NCBI GenBank assembly: GCA_934364985.1
Contig: CAKRMU010000005.1
Location: 1 to 64,000, forward strand
From: an uncultured Porphyromonas sp.
Lineage (GTDB): Bacteria; Bacteroidota; Bacteroidia; Bacteroidales; Porphyromonadaceae
Direction of reading: 5' to 3'
Length of the DNA: 64,000 bases
Under the pieces are notes generated by a model. That model was not told where the DNA came from. It ran no database searches and saw only the letters and a program-made list of their open reading frames with translations. Shown piece by piece: positions 36,184 to 47,000 of this stretch. How positions within the stretch are numbered: the first letter of the stretch is position 1; each line of letters opens with the position of its first letter. Position numbers and translations under genes: made by a program.

Positions 36184-37261
36184 TATTTACACAGATAACC
36201 ATTGTGTCGTGATGGCCGGCGGTGTCGGCTCTCGCTTTTGGCCATGGAGTAGAGCCGAAAGACCTAAACAGTTTTTGGACATATTAGGAAGTGGAAGGAC
36301 GATGATTGAGGAAACCTTTGACCGCTTTGATACACTTGTCCCCCTACAAAATCAATGGGTTGTGACCGGAAAGAATCTGGCTCCACAAGTCCTACAAGCC
36401 CTACCTGCCTTACACCCAAATCAAGTACTCACTGAGCCTGAGAGACGAAATACAGCACCAGCCATTGCCTACGCAGCGTACAAGATTGCCAGCATTAATC
36501 CAAACGCTATGATGATTGTCTCGCCATCCGATCATCACATCACCGACAAGAAAGCCTTTAGGGAGAGTTTACTAACTGCCGTGGACTACGCAAGGGAGCA
36601 CCATACCCTGATGACCATTGGCATACCTCCCACGTTTCCCGCCACTGAATATGGGTACATTGAGCTAGGCGATGAAGCCAAGAGCAAAGTTGTAGGTCCC
36701 ATCGCTCGATTTAAGGAAAAGCCTAATAGAGATGAGGCAATTAGACTATTAGAGAGTGGCAATTACGTATGGAACGCAGGGATATTCGTATGGAGGGTGT
36801 GGGACATCATCCAAGCTTTAGAGCAATATCTCCCCGAAGTGGCTGTGAACTTTGCTGAAATAGATGCCTATGGCAAGCCCAACGAAACGGAGGCTGTAGC
36901 AAGGGCTTTCCTTGCTTGCCCATCAATATCTATTGACTATGGTGTGATGGAGAAAGCCGATAATGTGGCATGTGTAAAAGCAGGCTTCGACTGGGACGAC
37001 TTAGGCACATGGAAAAGCCTCCAAAAGTATCAAGAGCATCATCCGGTAGAGAATAAGCCGGCAACAAAGGGCAAGATATTCATGGAGGAGTGCAATAATA
37101 CCATGGTACACCAAGGGAATAAAGAAAAGGATATTGTCATCATTGGTCTTGATGATTATTTAGTAGTGGACCTCGAGGATACCTTATTTATCGCTCCTAA
37201 AGGTGACGAGAAGCGTTTGCACTCATTATTGGATAAGTATGCCAAAGAGTTAGGGAAATAA
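36176..37261 (+). CDS. manC: Mannose-1-phosphate guanylyltransferase
   Basis: The enzyme makes GDP-mannose from GTP and mannose-1-phosphate (EC 2.7.7.13) for surface glycans. The 361-residue protein has the nucleotidyltransferase signature GGVGSRFWPWSRAERPKQFL at residues 15-34, and the later EPERRNTAPAIAYAA, FKEKPN and WNAGIFVW segments. It is the short form, without the C-terminal mannose-6-phosphate isomerase domain. A longer frame begins at 36089, but the ATG at 36176 fits the family and overlaps the previous stop by 8 nt. rpoN follows 36 nt later. Confidence 0.93.
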   Translation: MNNIYTDNHCVVMAGGVGSRFWPWSRAERPKQFLDILGSGRTMIEETFDRFDTLVPLQNQWVVTGKNLAPQVLQALPALHPNQVLTEPERRNTAPAIAYAAYKIASINPNAMMIVSPSDHHITDKKAFRESLLTAVDYAREHHTLMTIGIPPTFPATEYGYIELGDEAKSKVVGPIARFKEKPNRDEAIRLLESGNYVWNAGIFVWRVWDIIQALEQYLPEVAVNFAEIDAYGKPNETEAVARAFLACPSISIDYGVMEKADNVACVKAGFDWDDLGTWKSLQKYQEHHPVENKPATKGKIFMEECNNTMVHQGNKEKDIVIIGLDDYLVVDLEDTLFIAPKGDEKRLHSLLDKYAKELGK

Positions 37262-37297
37262 TGAATCTAATAAGGCATTTAATAGTAGCTTCGTCCA

Positions 37298-38743
37298 ATG
37301 TCTGATAGCAGTAATAGTAAGTTAAAGCAGAAGCTTTCGCAGAACCTCTCCACCTGGCAAATGCAGGTGATGAATATGGTAATGCTGCCTCAGGTGGAGC
37401 TGGCAGAGCGGATCAAGCAAGAACTAATAGAGAACCCTGCTCTTGAGGAGGGACATCCCGAGGACGACCCAGATAGAGCAACCGAAGAAACAACTTCCGA
37501 ATTATCAGCAGAAGAGATGACCCTTGGGGATTACGCAGACCTTGATGATGTCCCCGATGCGACCCTTAAACACTACTACGAAGGGCAAAAAGTAGCAAGT
37601 GAGATTCCCTTTGCTGAGGAGCAAAGCCTCCAAGAAGCCCTTAACGACCAATTGCCTCTCACCTCTTTAGACTCCCAGCAACAAGAGATTGCACGATTCT
37701 TAGTCGGCAGTCTCGATGACGACGGATATCTTAGGCGTTCTCTACTCGGGGTTTCGGACGATCTCGCCATTTACCAAGGGTTAGAGGTTGACGAATCATC
37801 TCTGCAGAGCATACTCAAGGTGATCCAATCTTTAGATCCGGCAGGCGTTGGAGCAAAAGACCTTCAAGAGTGTTTACTGCTTCAAGTAGAGCGGCTTCCG
37901 CAATCTCCAGAAGTCGATTTGGCAAAACGATTACTCAAGAACCATTTTGACGAACTTGGTCGTAAGCAAATACAAACCCTTGAAACCGAGACCGGAGCGA
38001 CACCTGATGCCATACGCGATGCCCTGCAAGTGATAACAAGGCTCAATCCCTCCCCAGGTTTAGACTTCACAAGTAAACTACAAGACACGCTCATGACCAT
38101 AACCCCGGATTTTGAAGTGTCCGAACACGACGGGGACTTGGTCGTAACGCTCTATGGCGGAGGTATACCTGAGGTGCGGGTCAGTCGTGAATTTGAGGAG
38201 CGTGCGAAGGATATCTCTAAGACAAATAGCAAGGATCCGGAAGCAAAAAAAACCAATCTTTTCATCAAACAAAAACTTGATGACGCAAGAGGCTTTGTAG
38301 AGCTACTAAAGCAACGTAATAATACAATGCTCACCACAATGACCGAGATTGTCAACCTACAAAGAGATTATTTTCATACAGGTGATATCAACCTCCTCCG
38401 ACCGATGATCCTGCAAGATATCGCAGATAGAGTAGGCTATGACGTTAGCACCATATCAAGAGTTACCAGTACCAAATACGTTGAGACCTACTTCGGAATT
38501 TTACCTCTCAAGCAACTTTTTAGTGAGGGTATCGTGCGTGATGATGGCGAAGAAGTAACCACACGGTCCGTTAAACACCTCCTCCGTCAGCTTATAGCCG
38601 AGGAGGATAAGCATGCACCCCTCTCTGACGAAGCCCTTAAAGCCGAACTTAAAAAACACGGATTTGATATAGCACGGCGCACTATTGCCAAATACAGAGA
38701 TACAATGGGTATTCCTATTGCAAGGTTAAGAAAAGATTGGTAA
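37298..38743 (+). CDS. rpoN: RNA polymerase sigma-54 factor
   Basis: The 481-residue protein directs polymerase to -24/-12 promoters that need enhancer-binding activators. It has a Gln/Leu-rich region I at residues 8-50 (KLSQNLSTWQMQVMNMVMLP, IENPALEEG), an acidic region II, a core-binding region and the helix-turn-helix. The RpoN box, ARRTIAKYRDTMGI, is near the C terminus. Spacing to manC is 36 nt, so it probably shares the long plus-strand transcript. No sigma-54 activator gene or -24/-12 promoter was recognised in this window. Confidence 0.96.
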   Translation: MSDSSNSKLKQKLSQNLSTWQMQVMNMVMLPQVELAERIKQELIENPALEEGHPEDDPDRATEETTSELSAEEMTLGDYADLDDVPDATLKHYYEGQKVASEIPFAEEQSLQEALNDQLPLTSLDSQQQEIARFLVGSLDDDGYLRRSLLGVSDDLAIYQGLEVDESSLQSILKVIQSLDPAGVGAKDLQECLLLQVERLPQSPEVDLAKRLLKNHFDELGRKQIQTLETETGATPDAIRDALQVITRLNPSPGLDFTSKLQDTLMTITPDFEVSEHDGDLVVTLYGGGIPEVRVSREFEERAKDISKTNSKDPEAKKTNLFIKQKLDDARGFVELLKQRNNTMLTTMTEIVNLQRDYFHTGDINLLRPMILQDIADRVGYDVSTISRVTSTKYVETYFGILPLKQLFSEGIVRDDGEEVTTRSVKHLLRQLIAEEDKHAPLSDEALKAELKKHGFDIARRTIAKYRDTMGIPIARLRKDW

Positions 38744-38805
38744 CTTTGCCACGTAATAGATACTATTTTACAATATATTAAGCAAATCATTAGATAGTAA
38801 AGATT

Positions 38806-39189
38806 ATGACTTTTCCAAAGAACTTAAAGTACACTAAGGATCACGAGTGGTTCCTTATCGACGGAGATAAAGCAACCATCGGTATCACTGAGTTTGCTCA
38901 GAGCGAGTTAGGTGAGATCGTTTATGTAGATGTTGAGGACAACGTTGGCGAAGACATTGAGGCTGGCGAGGCATTTGGCTCTATTGAAGCTGTAAAAACC
39001 GTATCCGATCTCCTTACTCCAGTTGCTCTTACAGTAGACGAAGCTAACGAAGAACTTGAGGATGCACCTGAATTAGTCAATAGCGACCCTTATGGTAAAG
39101 GCTGGATCATTAAGGCTACATTAGCTAACCCTGATGACCTAAGCGAACTAATGAGTGCTGAGGAGTACCAAGCTCTTGTTCAGAAATAA
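38806..39189 (+). CDS. gcvH: Glycine cleavage system H protein
   Basis: The 127-residue protein carries lipoic acid and shuttles the aminomethyl group between the P, T and L proteins of glycine cleavage. The lipoylated Lys64 lies in [12 protein letters not shown], and the start [20 protein letters not shown] is typical. The size is standard. No gcvP, gcvT or lipoate-ligase gene is in the window. It is followed 17 nt later by purE, an arrangement I recall from other Porphyromonas genomes. Both glycine cleavage and histidine breakdown feed the folate one-carbon pool. Confidence 0.96.
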   Translation: MTFPKNLKYTKDHEWFLIDGDKATIGITEFAQSELGEIVYVDVEDNVGEDIEAGEAFGSIEAVKTVSDLLTPVALTVDEANEELEDAPELVNSDPYGKGWIIKATLANPDDLSELMSAEEYQALVQK

Positions 39190-39206
39190 TCTCGTTTAGA
39201 CCTACA

Positions 39207-39722
39207 ATGTCACTAAATCCATTAGTAAGCATTATCATGGGGAGCACAAGCGATCTCCCTATAATGCAAAAAGCTATTGATCTGCTCGAGCAGATGGAAG
39301 TACCATATGAGGTGCACGCACTATCCGCCCATCGTACTCCGCAAGCCGTTGAGGACTTTGCTACACACGCAGAGGAGAGAGGGATTAAGGTGATTATAGC
39401 AGCGGCAGGTATGGCAGCCCACTTGTGTGGTGTTATCGCTGCCTACACCACACTTCCAGTTATCGGCGTCCCTATCAAGTCTACTTTAGAGGGAATGGAT
39501 GCCCTCTTGGCTATTGTACAGATGCCTCCTGGGGTACCCGTTGCCACGGTAGGGATTAATGCGTCATTAAATGCTGCCCTTTTGTCTATCCAAATATTAT
39601 CGCTTTCGGATACCACCCTTGCCCATAAATACGCAGAATACAAGGAGGGACTAAAGCAAAAGATAGTCAATGCGAATAACGAACTTCGTGTGCTTGAGGG
39701 ATTAAAATTCAAGACCAATTGA
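39207..39722 (+). CDS. purE: N5-carboxyaminoimidazole ribonucleotide mutase
   Basis: The enzyme moves the carboxyl group of N5-CAIR to give CAIR in purine synthesis (EC 5.4.99.18). The 171-residue protein has the class I PurE segments IIMGSTSDLPIM, the active-site SAHRTPQ and AGMAAHLCGVIAAYTTLPVI. It forms a pair with gcvH. No terminator with a clear stem and T-tract follows its stop; instead a 392-nt gap without a convincing gene comes next. Confidence 0.96.
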   Translation: MSLNPLVSIIMGSTSDLPIMQKAIDLLEQMEVPYEVHALSAHRTPQAVEDFATHAEERGIKVIIAAAGMAAHLCGVIAAYTTLPVIGVPIKSTLEGMDALLAIVQMPPGVPVATVGINASLNAALLSIQILSLSDTTLAHKYAEYKEGLKQKIVNANNELRVLEGLKFKTN

Positions 39723-39922
39723 TCCGAACTAAACCGACCATTAAAAGCCACTTGAGTACCTGCCGATAGAGAAAGTCCTTCTTGATGATAATCACTGAAG
39801 CGGTTACAAAAAAGGAAATATGGCGTAAAGAATCTCACACACAAGGGATAAACGATAAACGAACAAGTAGCCACAAAGTCTTGAAAAAGACAAAGGCTAT
39901 AGAGGAAAAGTAAATACATATA

Positions 39923-39991
39923 ATAGCTCTATCCCATAAAAGTGTACCTGCGACACATGCTCAGAGGTACGCACATCGCGAGAGAAGCTAT
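39923..39991 (+). other. Candidate structured RNA in the purE-lipoprotein gap
   Basis: The gap 39723-40114 has no convincing gene. Within it ATAGCT (39923-39928) pairs with AGCTAT (39986-39991). Inside this closing helix GTGTACCT (39942-39949) pairs with AGGTAC-GCAC (39965-39974), with a one-base bulge. A further hairpin-like pair, GTGCC and GGCAT, follows at about 40003-40017. Such nested pairing suggests a small RNA or an mRNA leader, but no known RNA family is recognised and the strand is a guess. Confidence 0.3.
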
Positions 39992-40114
39992 AGCTTAAGA
40001 GGAGTGCCTTATGGCATCCCCCACACGTGAATAAGTGGCCAATAGATATTTTAGACCACAACTTATTGAATTGAATTGGTTTTATTACTTATTTATTAGA
40101 TTGTTTATAACGAC

Positions 40115-40603
40115 ATGAAGAAGATCTTTTTTATCACGGTAGCTCTATTTGCTACATTAGCTTTTACTTCTTGTGAAAGCTGCTCAAACAAGAACAACAA
40201 CAGCACACAAGCTACAATAGATAGCCTTGCTAACGCTGCTACGGATGCTGCTCAGGAGCTTGAGAATATCGCTCAAAGCAAAATTGAGGCATTCGGCGAG
40301 GGCCTTTTCGGCACTTATGTAGCTGAGCTTCCTGCTGCTGATGCTTCTAAGATCAGTACCACTCTTGTAATCAATGCTGATGTTACCTTTACTTACGACC
40401 AGGATTTCGCCGGCAAGGGAGAGGTAGCAACCATCAAGGGTGAAGTAGTTGATGGGAACTTTGAGACCCAAGTTATTACCTTACAGGCTGAGGACGGCAT
40501 GAAAATGCTATTCAAAGTACTTGAAGGCGGTAACCTACTTCTTCTTAACGAAGATGGTACTGAACCAACAGATGTTGCTGCCTACACTTTCGTTCGCAAG
40601 TAA
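40115..40603 (+). CDS. NlpE-like small lipoprotein
   Basis: The 162-residue protein has a signal peptide with lipobox (FTSC, Cys at residue 20) followed by CESCSNKNNNS, so a CxxC lies right at the lipidated end. A helical linker leads to a small beta domain containing GLFGTYVAELPAAD and TTLVINADVTFTYD. This is the pattern of the N-terminal domain of NlpE-type copper/surface-stress lipoproteins. A role in metal binding or envelope sensing is possible but unproven. The codons are strongly biased to common forms, suggesting high expression. A strong terminator follows. Confidence 0.8.
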   Translation: MKKIFFITVALFATLAFTSCESCSNKNNNSTQATIDSLANAATDAAQELENIAQSKIEAFGEGLFGTYVAELPAADASKISTTLVINADVTFTYDQDFAGKGEVATIKGEVVDGNFETQVITLQAEDGMKMLFKVLEGGNLLLLNEDGTEPTDVAAYTFVRK

Positions 40604-40644
40604 ATCATTGTTGATATAGTACCCATAGGGTACCATACAATTAC

Positions 40645-40681
40645 AGAGGGTAGAGAGCATAGATATAGCTCCCTACCCTCT
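40645..40681 (+). terminator. Intrinsic terminator of the NlpE-like gene
   Basis: AGAGGGTAGaGAG (40645-40657) pairs with CTCcCTACCCTCT (40669-40681), followed by TTTTA. It is 40 nt past the stop codon and is one of the clearest terminators in the window. Confidence 0.9.
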
Positions 40682-40831
40682 TTTTATTTCAATATCCAAC
40701 CATTCCAAAATACAACCTACGACCTAATAAATCCTCTACATCTAAAAGCGGATATATCCCCAAAAGTGAGTAAGGAAAAGAGCATCGTTTCTACAAACCA
40801 ACCAATCATCTCAGTGATTGAAAATATCCAC

Positions 40832-40925
40832 AAAAACATATACTTGGTATTCGTTCCGATGAATACTGGATATTAGTGAGAGCTAATTCCGTATATCCAT
40901 CGGGGCATATAGTGATATCTGTTAT
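40832..40925. repeat. Dispersed 23-bp-unit element 7 (four units)
   Basis: Units start at 40839, 40862, 40885 and 40908. Cores are ATACTTGGTAT, ATACTGGATAT, ATTCCGTATAT and ATAGTGATATC. The left end reads CAAAAACATATAC, near the family end CAAAAAYGGATAC. It lies between the convergent ends of the NlpE-like gene and sov and runs straight into a tract of 11 G. Confidence 0.85.
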
Positions 40926-40936
40926 GGGGGGGGGGG
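40926..40936 (+). repeat. Homopolymer tract of 11 G
   Basis: Eleven consecutive G follow element 7 directly. Such tracts are prone to slippage. It is intergenic, about 65 nt past the stop of sov on the other strand, so a length change would not alter any protein. Confidence 0.95.
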
Positions 40937-41002
40937 ATATTGATACGACTATCTAAAGGGAGCTGCCTTGTTGGGGACATAGGGATCGGCTCGTATAACG
41001 AA

Positions 41003-44000
41003 TTAGAAACTCGCGAGTTGTAGTCTCAGAAGTACACCATAAGTGGTTTGACGGTAGGGGTAGTTGTAATTCGTGACAAGGGGCTTCCGTTGTAGGTATT
41101 CATAAAAAGCTCTTATACTTATGGCTTCAGAGAGGGTGTACTCGGCAGATATTTGTAGAGCATGGCTTTTGAGTCCTTGGATAGCGGTGGATTCCTTCTG
41201 GATATCACTTGGTAGGTATTGGTGAAGAAGGGTATATGTATAGGTGTGGTGTAGTTGCAACTGGAGCTTTTGCTGGGAAGCTCTTAGGATGCTAAGCCTG
41301 CTATGGAAAAGTGGAGCAAAGGCGTATTCGTATCCGAATGCAGTATATAGTTCTTGCTGCGTCTCAGAGAGGAGCCTCTGGGAGCTTGTCATGAGGGTTT
41401 GTGTGGTGCGGTAATTGTATTTTTCGTCCATAAACCAACCTTTATCCCCTTTTATCTCAATGCCCACGAGTGGAGTATAGTCCTGATTGGCTACAATACT
41501 TTTAATCTCGCAGCCTTCATTGGTGAGGTAGTAGTTGGGAATTTCTAATACCCCCCTATATGCGTGCTGGAGCCTAAGACTTTGAAAAACCGATTTCAAC
41601 GACGGCGAAAGGTTTGCTAATTGGTAGGAAATTTGCCAATTAGGGAGGGTATTAAGGAGACTAGGCAAATCCTTATTTTTGATACTGATGAGGGTGTGTT
41701 TGGTAATAAAATCATCCTGATCGATGGTCGTAGCCAGCCGTGTAATGGTAGAGTATCGTATACTACCCCGCTCTATTGGAGGGGTACCTTGGGGATAGGG
41801 CAGTAGCGATGTGTGGTGGTCATGGCTATTGAACCACGTAAGAGTGATCTCCATTCCCTTAATCGGTGTCAGCGTAATGAGTGCATCCAATTCGTTTCGC
41901 CAATAAGAGGTAAGGGGCTGAGGGCTACTGGTTTCGTGGGTAATTAATCCTCTATTGATGGCTTGTCTAAAGGTTCGCTCAGGATCACTTAGTGCCAGCA
42001 TAAAGAGTATTCCGGGTTCTAAGCGTCTCTGATAAAAAGCCAGACCAAAAGCTTTCCCTCCTCCTGATAATAGCCCGGTTAGCGATGTCCCTCCCGTGTG
42101 TCGGAAATGCAACGAAGCGTCTTTTAGTAGTGCTTGCGAGGGATCCGCCCACAACGAAGCGAAGTGGTAACGACTCGTGAGGTCTACTTCGCGTCTATTC
42201 TCGCCCCGATTACCTATATTGTAGAGGGGGGTCGTGATCCCTTTTTGCCACAAATAGTGACTTTGCCAAGAGAGAGTCGCTGAGAGCGGTTGCAAGGTCT
42301 TTGACGAAAAGGCAGGTAGGCTATAAGTAATATCGAGGCTCCCTCTGTATCGCTGAGTGGTGCCGAGAGCCATAATGTCGCGGAGGATTTCCCTACTGAA
42401 CCACACAAATTGAGCATTGTCGTGATTCCTAAAACGCTCCTCAAAAGGTTCATATATCAAAGCTTGAGTTGTGCTTTGCAGGGTAATATTGATGCCGTGG
42501 ATTGCTTGGCGTATCTGTAGTCCACGCACCCAGTCCCATCGGCTGTGCAGTGTACCGAAAGTCGAAGCACTTTTGTCGTACTCTTTTAGGGTGTAAAGGC
42601 GTTGCCATAGAGTATTGATACGGATGAGACCTTTATGCGATGAGTCTGTATGGTAGGTATAGCTAGCCTCTGTCTCCGAATGCCGGTTTAATTCATTGGT
42701 AATCTCTGGAGAAAAGCCCCTGAGATTATAGAGGCGGTAGCGAAGTTGTATATTCTCGAGACTGGTCCATTTCGTCCTATCTTGCGTAGGAGGTAGCCAC
42801 CGGATATTGGGTAATTCTATCGTTTGCTCTTGACGAAATGTCGTGGGTCGATGGAGGGTATTTCGCACATCGCTATTGAGGGGGTCGTAATAGGGCTGGC
42901 TACTTGTGACATCAAGGGTATAGCGGAGAGGAGCAATGAGGTGCCACTGCTTTGGCACTAACATCCCTATCTCTATTCGAGATGAGAGAGAGAGGGTATA
43001 GAGATCGTCAAGGGTGCTTTTACGGCTATCACTATTGACAGCCCCAAACCCAGCTTGGCGATATTGTGCAGAGAGGAATAGAGACATCAGCTCACCCACT
43101 TCAGCCTCCACCCTACCTATAGCCGCAGTTCCCCCTATAGCTCTTGCCCCTGATACCCCTAATTCGTTAAACCATATCTCAGCAGAAATGGGGCGATCAC
43201 TCCTATTTCTGACCCCAATGAGTACCGAAGTCACGTCGCCTAAAGTAGGATGCCCTAAGACACCTAACGAAGCCTTAGGATTTTTCGGATCTGCCACTAA
43301 GTAGAGGTCGCTTGCCTCCATCCCTTTTTGCTCTCTCTCCTCTTTGATTTGTGGCAAAAGTGATAGCAGGAATGCCATTTGGTTGGATTTCTGCCACACT
43401 TTCTCCCGTAGTTGCTCCTCTGAGATTGAAGAATAGTCTATGAGTGGTGTGGGGCTTAGAGGTAAGCGATATTCGTAATAATTGCTCGTGAAGTCTTGAC
43501 CTAAACGGATAAATAATTCGACATCACCCGTAGCTAAGGGTAATTCGCTCTCAAGATGCGACCATAAACTAAGCCACTCGTAATGCCGTAGATCAAGTGT
43601 AAAATCTTGATATATCGCTATCGGTTGATGGGGAGCAAGGTAATCAACTTTGAGGGCTATCGCCTGCTCATCTTCCGCCCTCATCGCCCATTGATAGGAG
43701 GTTATCTCACGCTCTACATTTGGAGGTGAGACGTACGGAATAGGCTTGCGGTCGGCATCCTCTTCCAGGGATAATTGTAGCACTTCTGCTTGAGCAGTAC
43801 GGAGATCTGTAGGCTCAATAGTCGAAGTGAAAGGTGTCCACGGCGTTGACACAATCCGGAACTGAGCAAGCCGTAATTGTGCTTCGTGCGAGAAATGAGT
43901 GAGGCATAGGCGAAGACTTTGTGCGTTTTGCAGAGACACCGCATTTCCTATCGTTTCATCCGGATCGTGGAGAGGAATGCGTATCTTGACCCATCTTTCA

Positions 44001-47000
44001 CGAGTCGATAATTGCTTCTCAGCTACGATGAATCTACCAGATAAAGTTTCTTTTGATATGGGAATACGATACCTGAAATATGCTTCTTGCTCCTCGAGGA
44101 TTCTGTCTCTATTGAGATCCTCCGTGTCGGGAGTCCAAGTACTCGCACTTTGGACTTCTTGAATCACTTTATCTGTAGCATTCCCCTCCATGCCATTGAT
44201 ATATTTGTACCGCTCAATGATGCTTGCCCTTTTCTCATCCCAATCATCGCCGAGGTAGAAGTGATAATCATCCATCGCGGGATCATTGGTATTCCTGAAG
44301 GCGGCATACATAGGTAGCAACCCCTCAAGAGTAGATGGGATGCCATCTAATCCGGTATCTTGTTGCTCCATAGGGACCTTTCCGGTGGCGTCAAATGCGT
44401 ATACTTGCGGAGGCAAAGTGGCTCTTTTGCCCCACTCTGTTGGCACTCTATCCTCCGCCCCTTCGTAGGATATTCCTCCATCTGGTAGTATACTTTCGGG
44501 GATCGTTCCTATGTCCATTAGCATCTCCCCATTTGGAGAATCGGGATCAAGAGAATAGGGATCTAAGAGCCAAAACTCTATATATCGGTACCGCTGACTT
44601 TCTAAATCTCGTATCTCTAATGGGTGGATTATGCTCCCCCACATTTCGGAATTATCGGTAGGAAGTTGTGGATTATAAGGACCGCGTTCTGCGGGATAAA
44701 AGGAGAGGTTGAGAGTCTCAAGGGTCTGGAAGAATAGGGGCGACTCTGTGCGATTAGTAAAGAATTCGTCCTGCTTAATTTCCCTAACAAGAGGGTGGTT
44801 TCGCTGTTCTCCGTCCTCAGCAAGATGATGTGGCTGGTGCTTAGAGCCCGGTCTTACCAATAGCGGATCTATGGTAAACCATGACATTAGTGCCCGTATC
44901 TTAGGCGAAGGAAGCCACCCTAAGCGCCACTGAGAGGGCGGGGTAAGGTCGATGTATCTACTACCTTGCTCAAAGTCTTCAATGATAATCTTGTCGCTTG
45001 AGTCCCTGGGTACGTTATACTGAGAGCGAACTTGTGCGAGGGCGATCTCGGCATTTAGCTTGAGTGGTTGGCGTAATTCTAAGCCACTCCAGTTATTCAA
45101 CCATTCGATAGCATCTGTACTTTGCATTGAGTATTGAGTGTGCAGCCCCCACATTGTACTGCGGATAGCTTCTTCGCCCCATCTCATCCTTTTTCGCTTG
45201 CTATCTTCCCAATAGGCAAGGAGTGAGCCCCCAATATTCAATCCTGGAAGTGGTGACCAATTGAGCTCTGTACCGATAAGCGATTTTTCTTTTCGCCGTA
45301 CTCGTTCTCGCTCTTGTATGATTATGTCGATGCGTTCTTTGCTATTGGTGTTGAGGGAAATCGTCTTTGTAGCGTAATCAATTCGATAATCTATGCCTTC
45401 GGAAAGCCGTCGTCCATTTGCCTCTACACGTACACTGTTAGGAGCAATATCGCTCTGCCCCAAGTGGATTATCTTAGTGCCACTTCCTTTAGTGCATGCT
45501 TTGATACGAAAGATATCGTGCTCACGCTCCTCTTTAGCGACTCTTTTGCTTTTGGTATATAAGCTCTGGTAGGTGGGATATCCGTCAATTTCAATATCCA
45601 TAAATGGGTATCTAATGGGGAGAAATAGGGTATTCGTTGCGGGCTGGTAGGTGATATTTTCGAGACAATCAAATAATCCATCGGGAGCGTTCGAAGTACC
45701 AGAACTATCTGTATTATCCCATCCAAATAGGGCTAAGAAGCTATTCCCCTGGGTCTGACCTCGCTCTGCGAGTGTACGTTCTGTGCCATTCGTTGGGTCT
45801 TTATATACCAATTGCACCTCCAAATCCTCGTTCGTAGCATCGTGGTTGCTTCCTCTCAAGGAATACCCATTTTTCATCATTAGTGGGTCAAGGGGGGCAT
45901 TTGGTGTTTTGTCTTTTCCGCAGAGGAGAGCAGCTCGGCACCTTTTTCCATTGCTCGTAAGATCTCCTACTTGGTAGCGTTTACCCCGATACCAATAAGT
46001 GTAGGCTACTGCTAAGATTTGCCCATCGGATAGGGGGGCGTGTAGCGAAATGTACCCTAATGTGGGCTGAAGGGTATATGCCTCGGAGGGCAGTCGGAGG
46101 GCAGACGCGAGTTCAATGCCTTTTTCCTCAAATCCATCGGTAGAAGGGAGTGCATCGGTTTGGGTAGATGCCCCCAAGAAAGCTACAATAGGTTCTGTCG
46201 TGGTGGGGGATGAAATGGTAGAGAAATTGCTTACCCACACCTCGACACGCTCTATGTATAGGTCGCTGGATACAGTCGGTAAATGTTGTAGAGCGGTATT
46301 GTATTGCTCGGCAAAGTAGGCAGAAAGGAAAAAGTGTTGGGCAAAGTCGTAATCACTTCCCCTCAGTTCGCTCTGCTGAGTTTCATGGCCGCCGTGGACG
46401 GTTATCCTACGTTCTTCAGCATACTGTCGGCTGGCGATCACTTGAAGAGTGAGTGGTCCTAAGGCAAAGTCTCCCCTCACGCCCATCAGCTCTTCGCCAC
46501 TATCGATGAGTGGGTTGCGGCTCTCCATGCGTATATTTCCTGCTTCGAGCCTCTGGATGAAGTCGTATTGCTCGCCTTCGTAACGCAGTCTTAGCCGGCT
46601 CCTTTTATTGACTAAAGCTGTCTGAGTATTGTAGCTTAGGTCTAGCTTAAGTCGATCTGTGTAATTCGCTCTTAGATGAATATTCATCTGCGGATCCACT
46701 ACCATGTAGCTTCTCCGACGTAATGCCACAGGGATTTGTGGGTTATCTTCCTCAATGACCGTCTGACTAATATTCAGGTCAAGATACCCATTAGCTTTAA
46801 GCCCAAGGGTATTTTTAGGCTTATTAGTTGCCACTTTCGGTGATTTTCCGAGGCGATAAAAACCTTCGCCCATCGCCACTCTCGCCTGTGCGCGGTAGTA
46901 TTCATCTGGAGTAAGTAGTTGCTTTAGGAGCCACGTACCATCGTCATTACGTTGGTAGATTAGGTAAAATGGACCTTCCGGATGATAGGCAACGGAGTCG

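Noticed and set aside
39443..39919. Open frame of 158 codons on the minus strand over purE
   Set aside because: Most of it is the antisense of purE, and the remaining hydrophobic N-terminal part lacks a family resemblance.
44087..44661. Several plus-strand open frames inside sov
   Set aside because: They are antisense to a clear coding region and show no motifs or signals.
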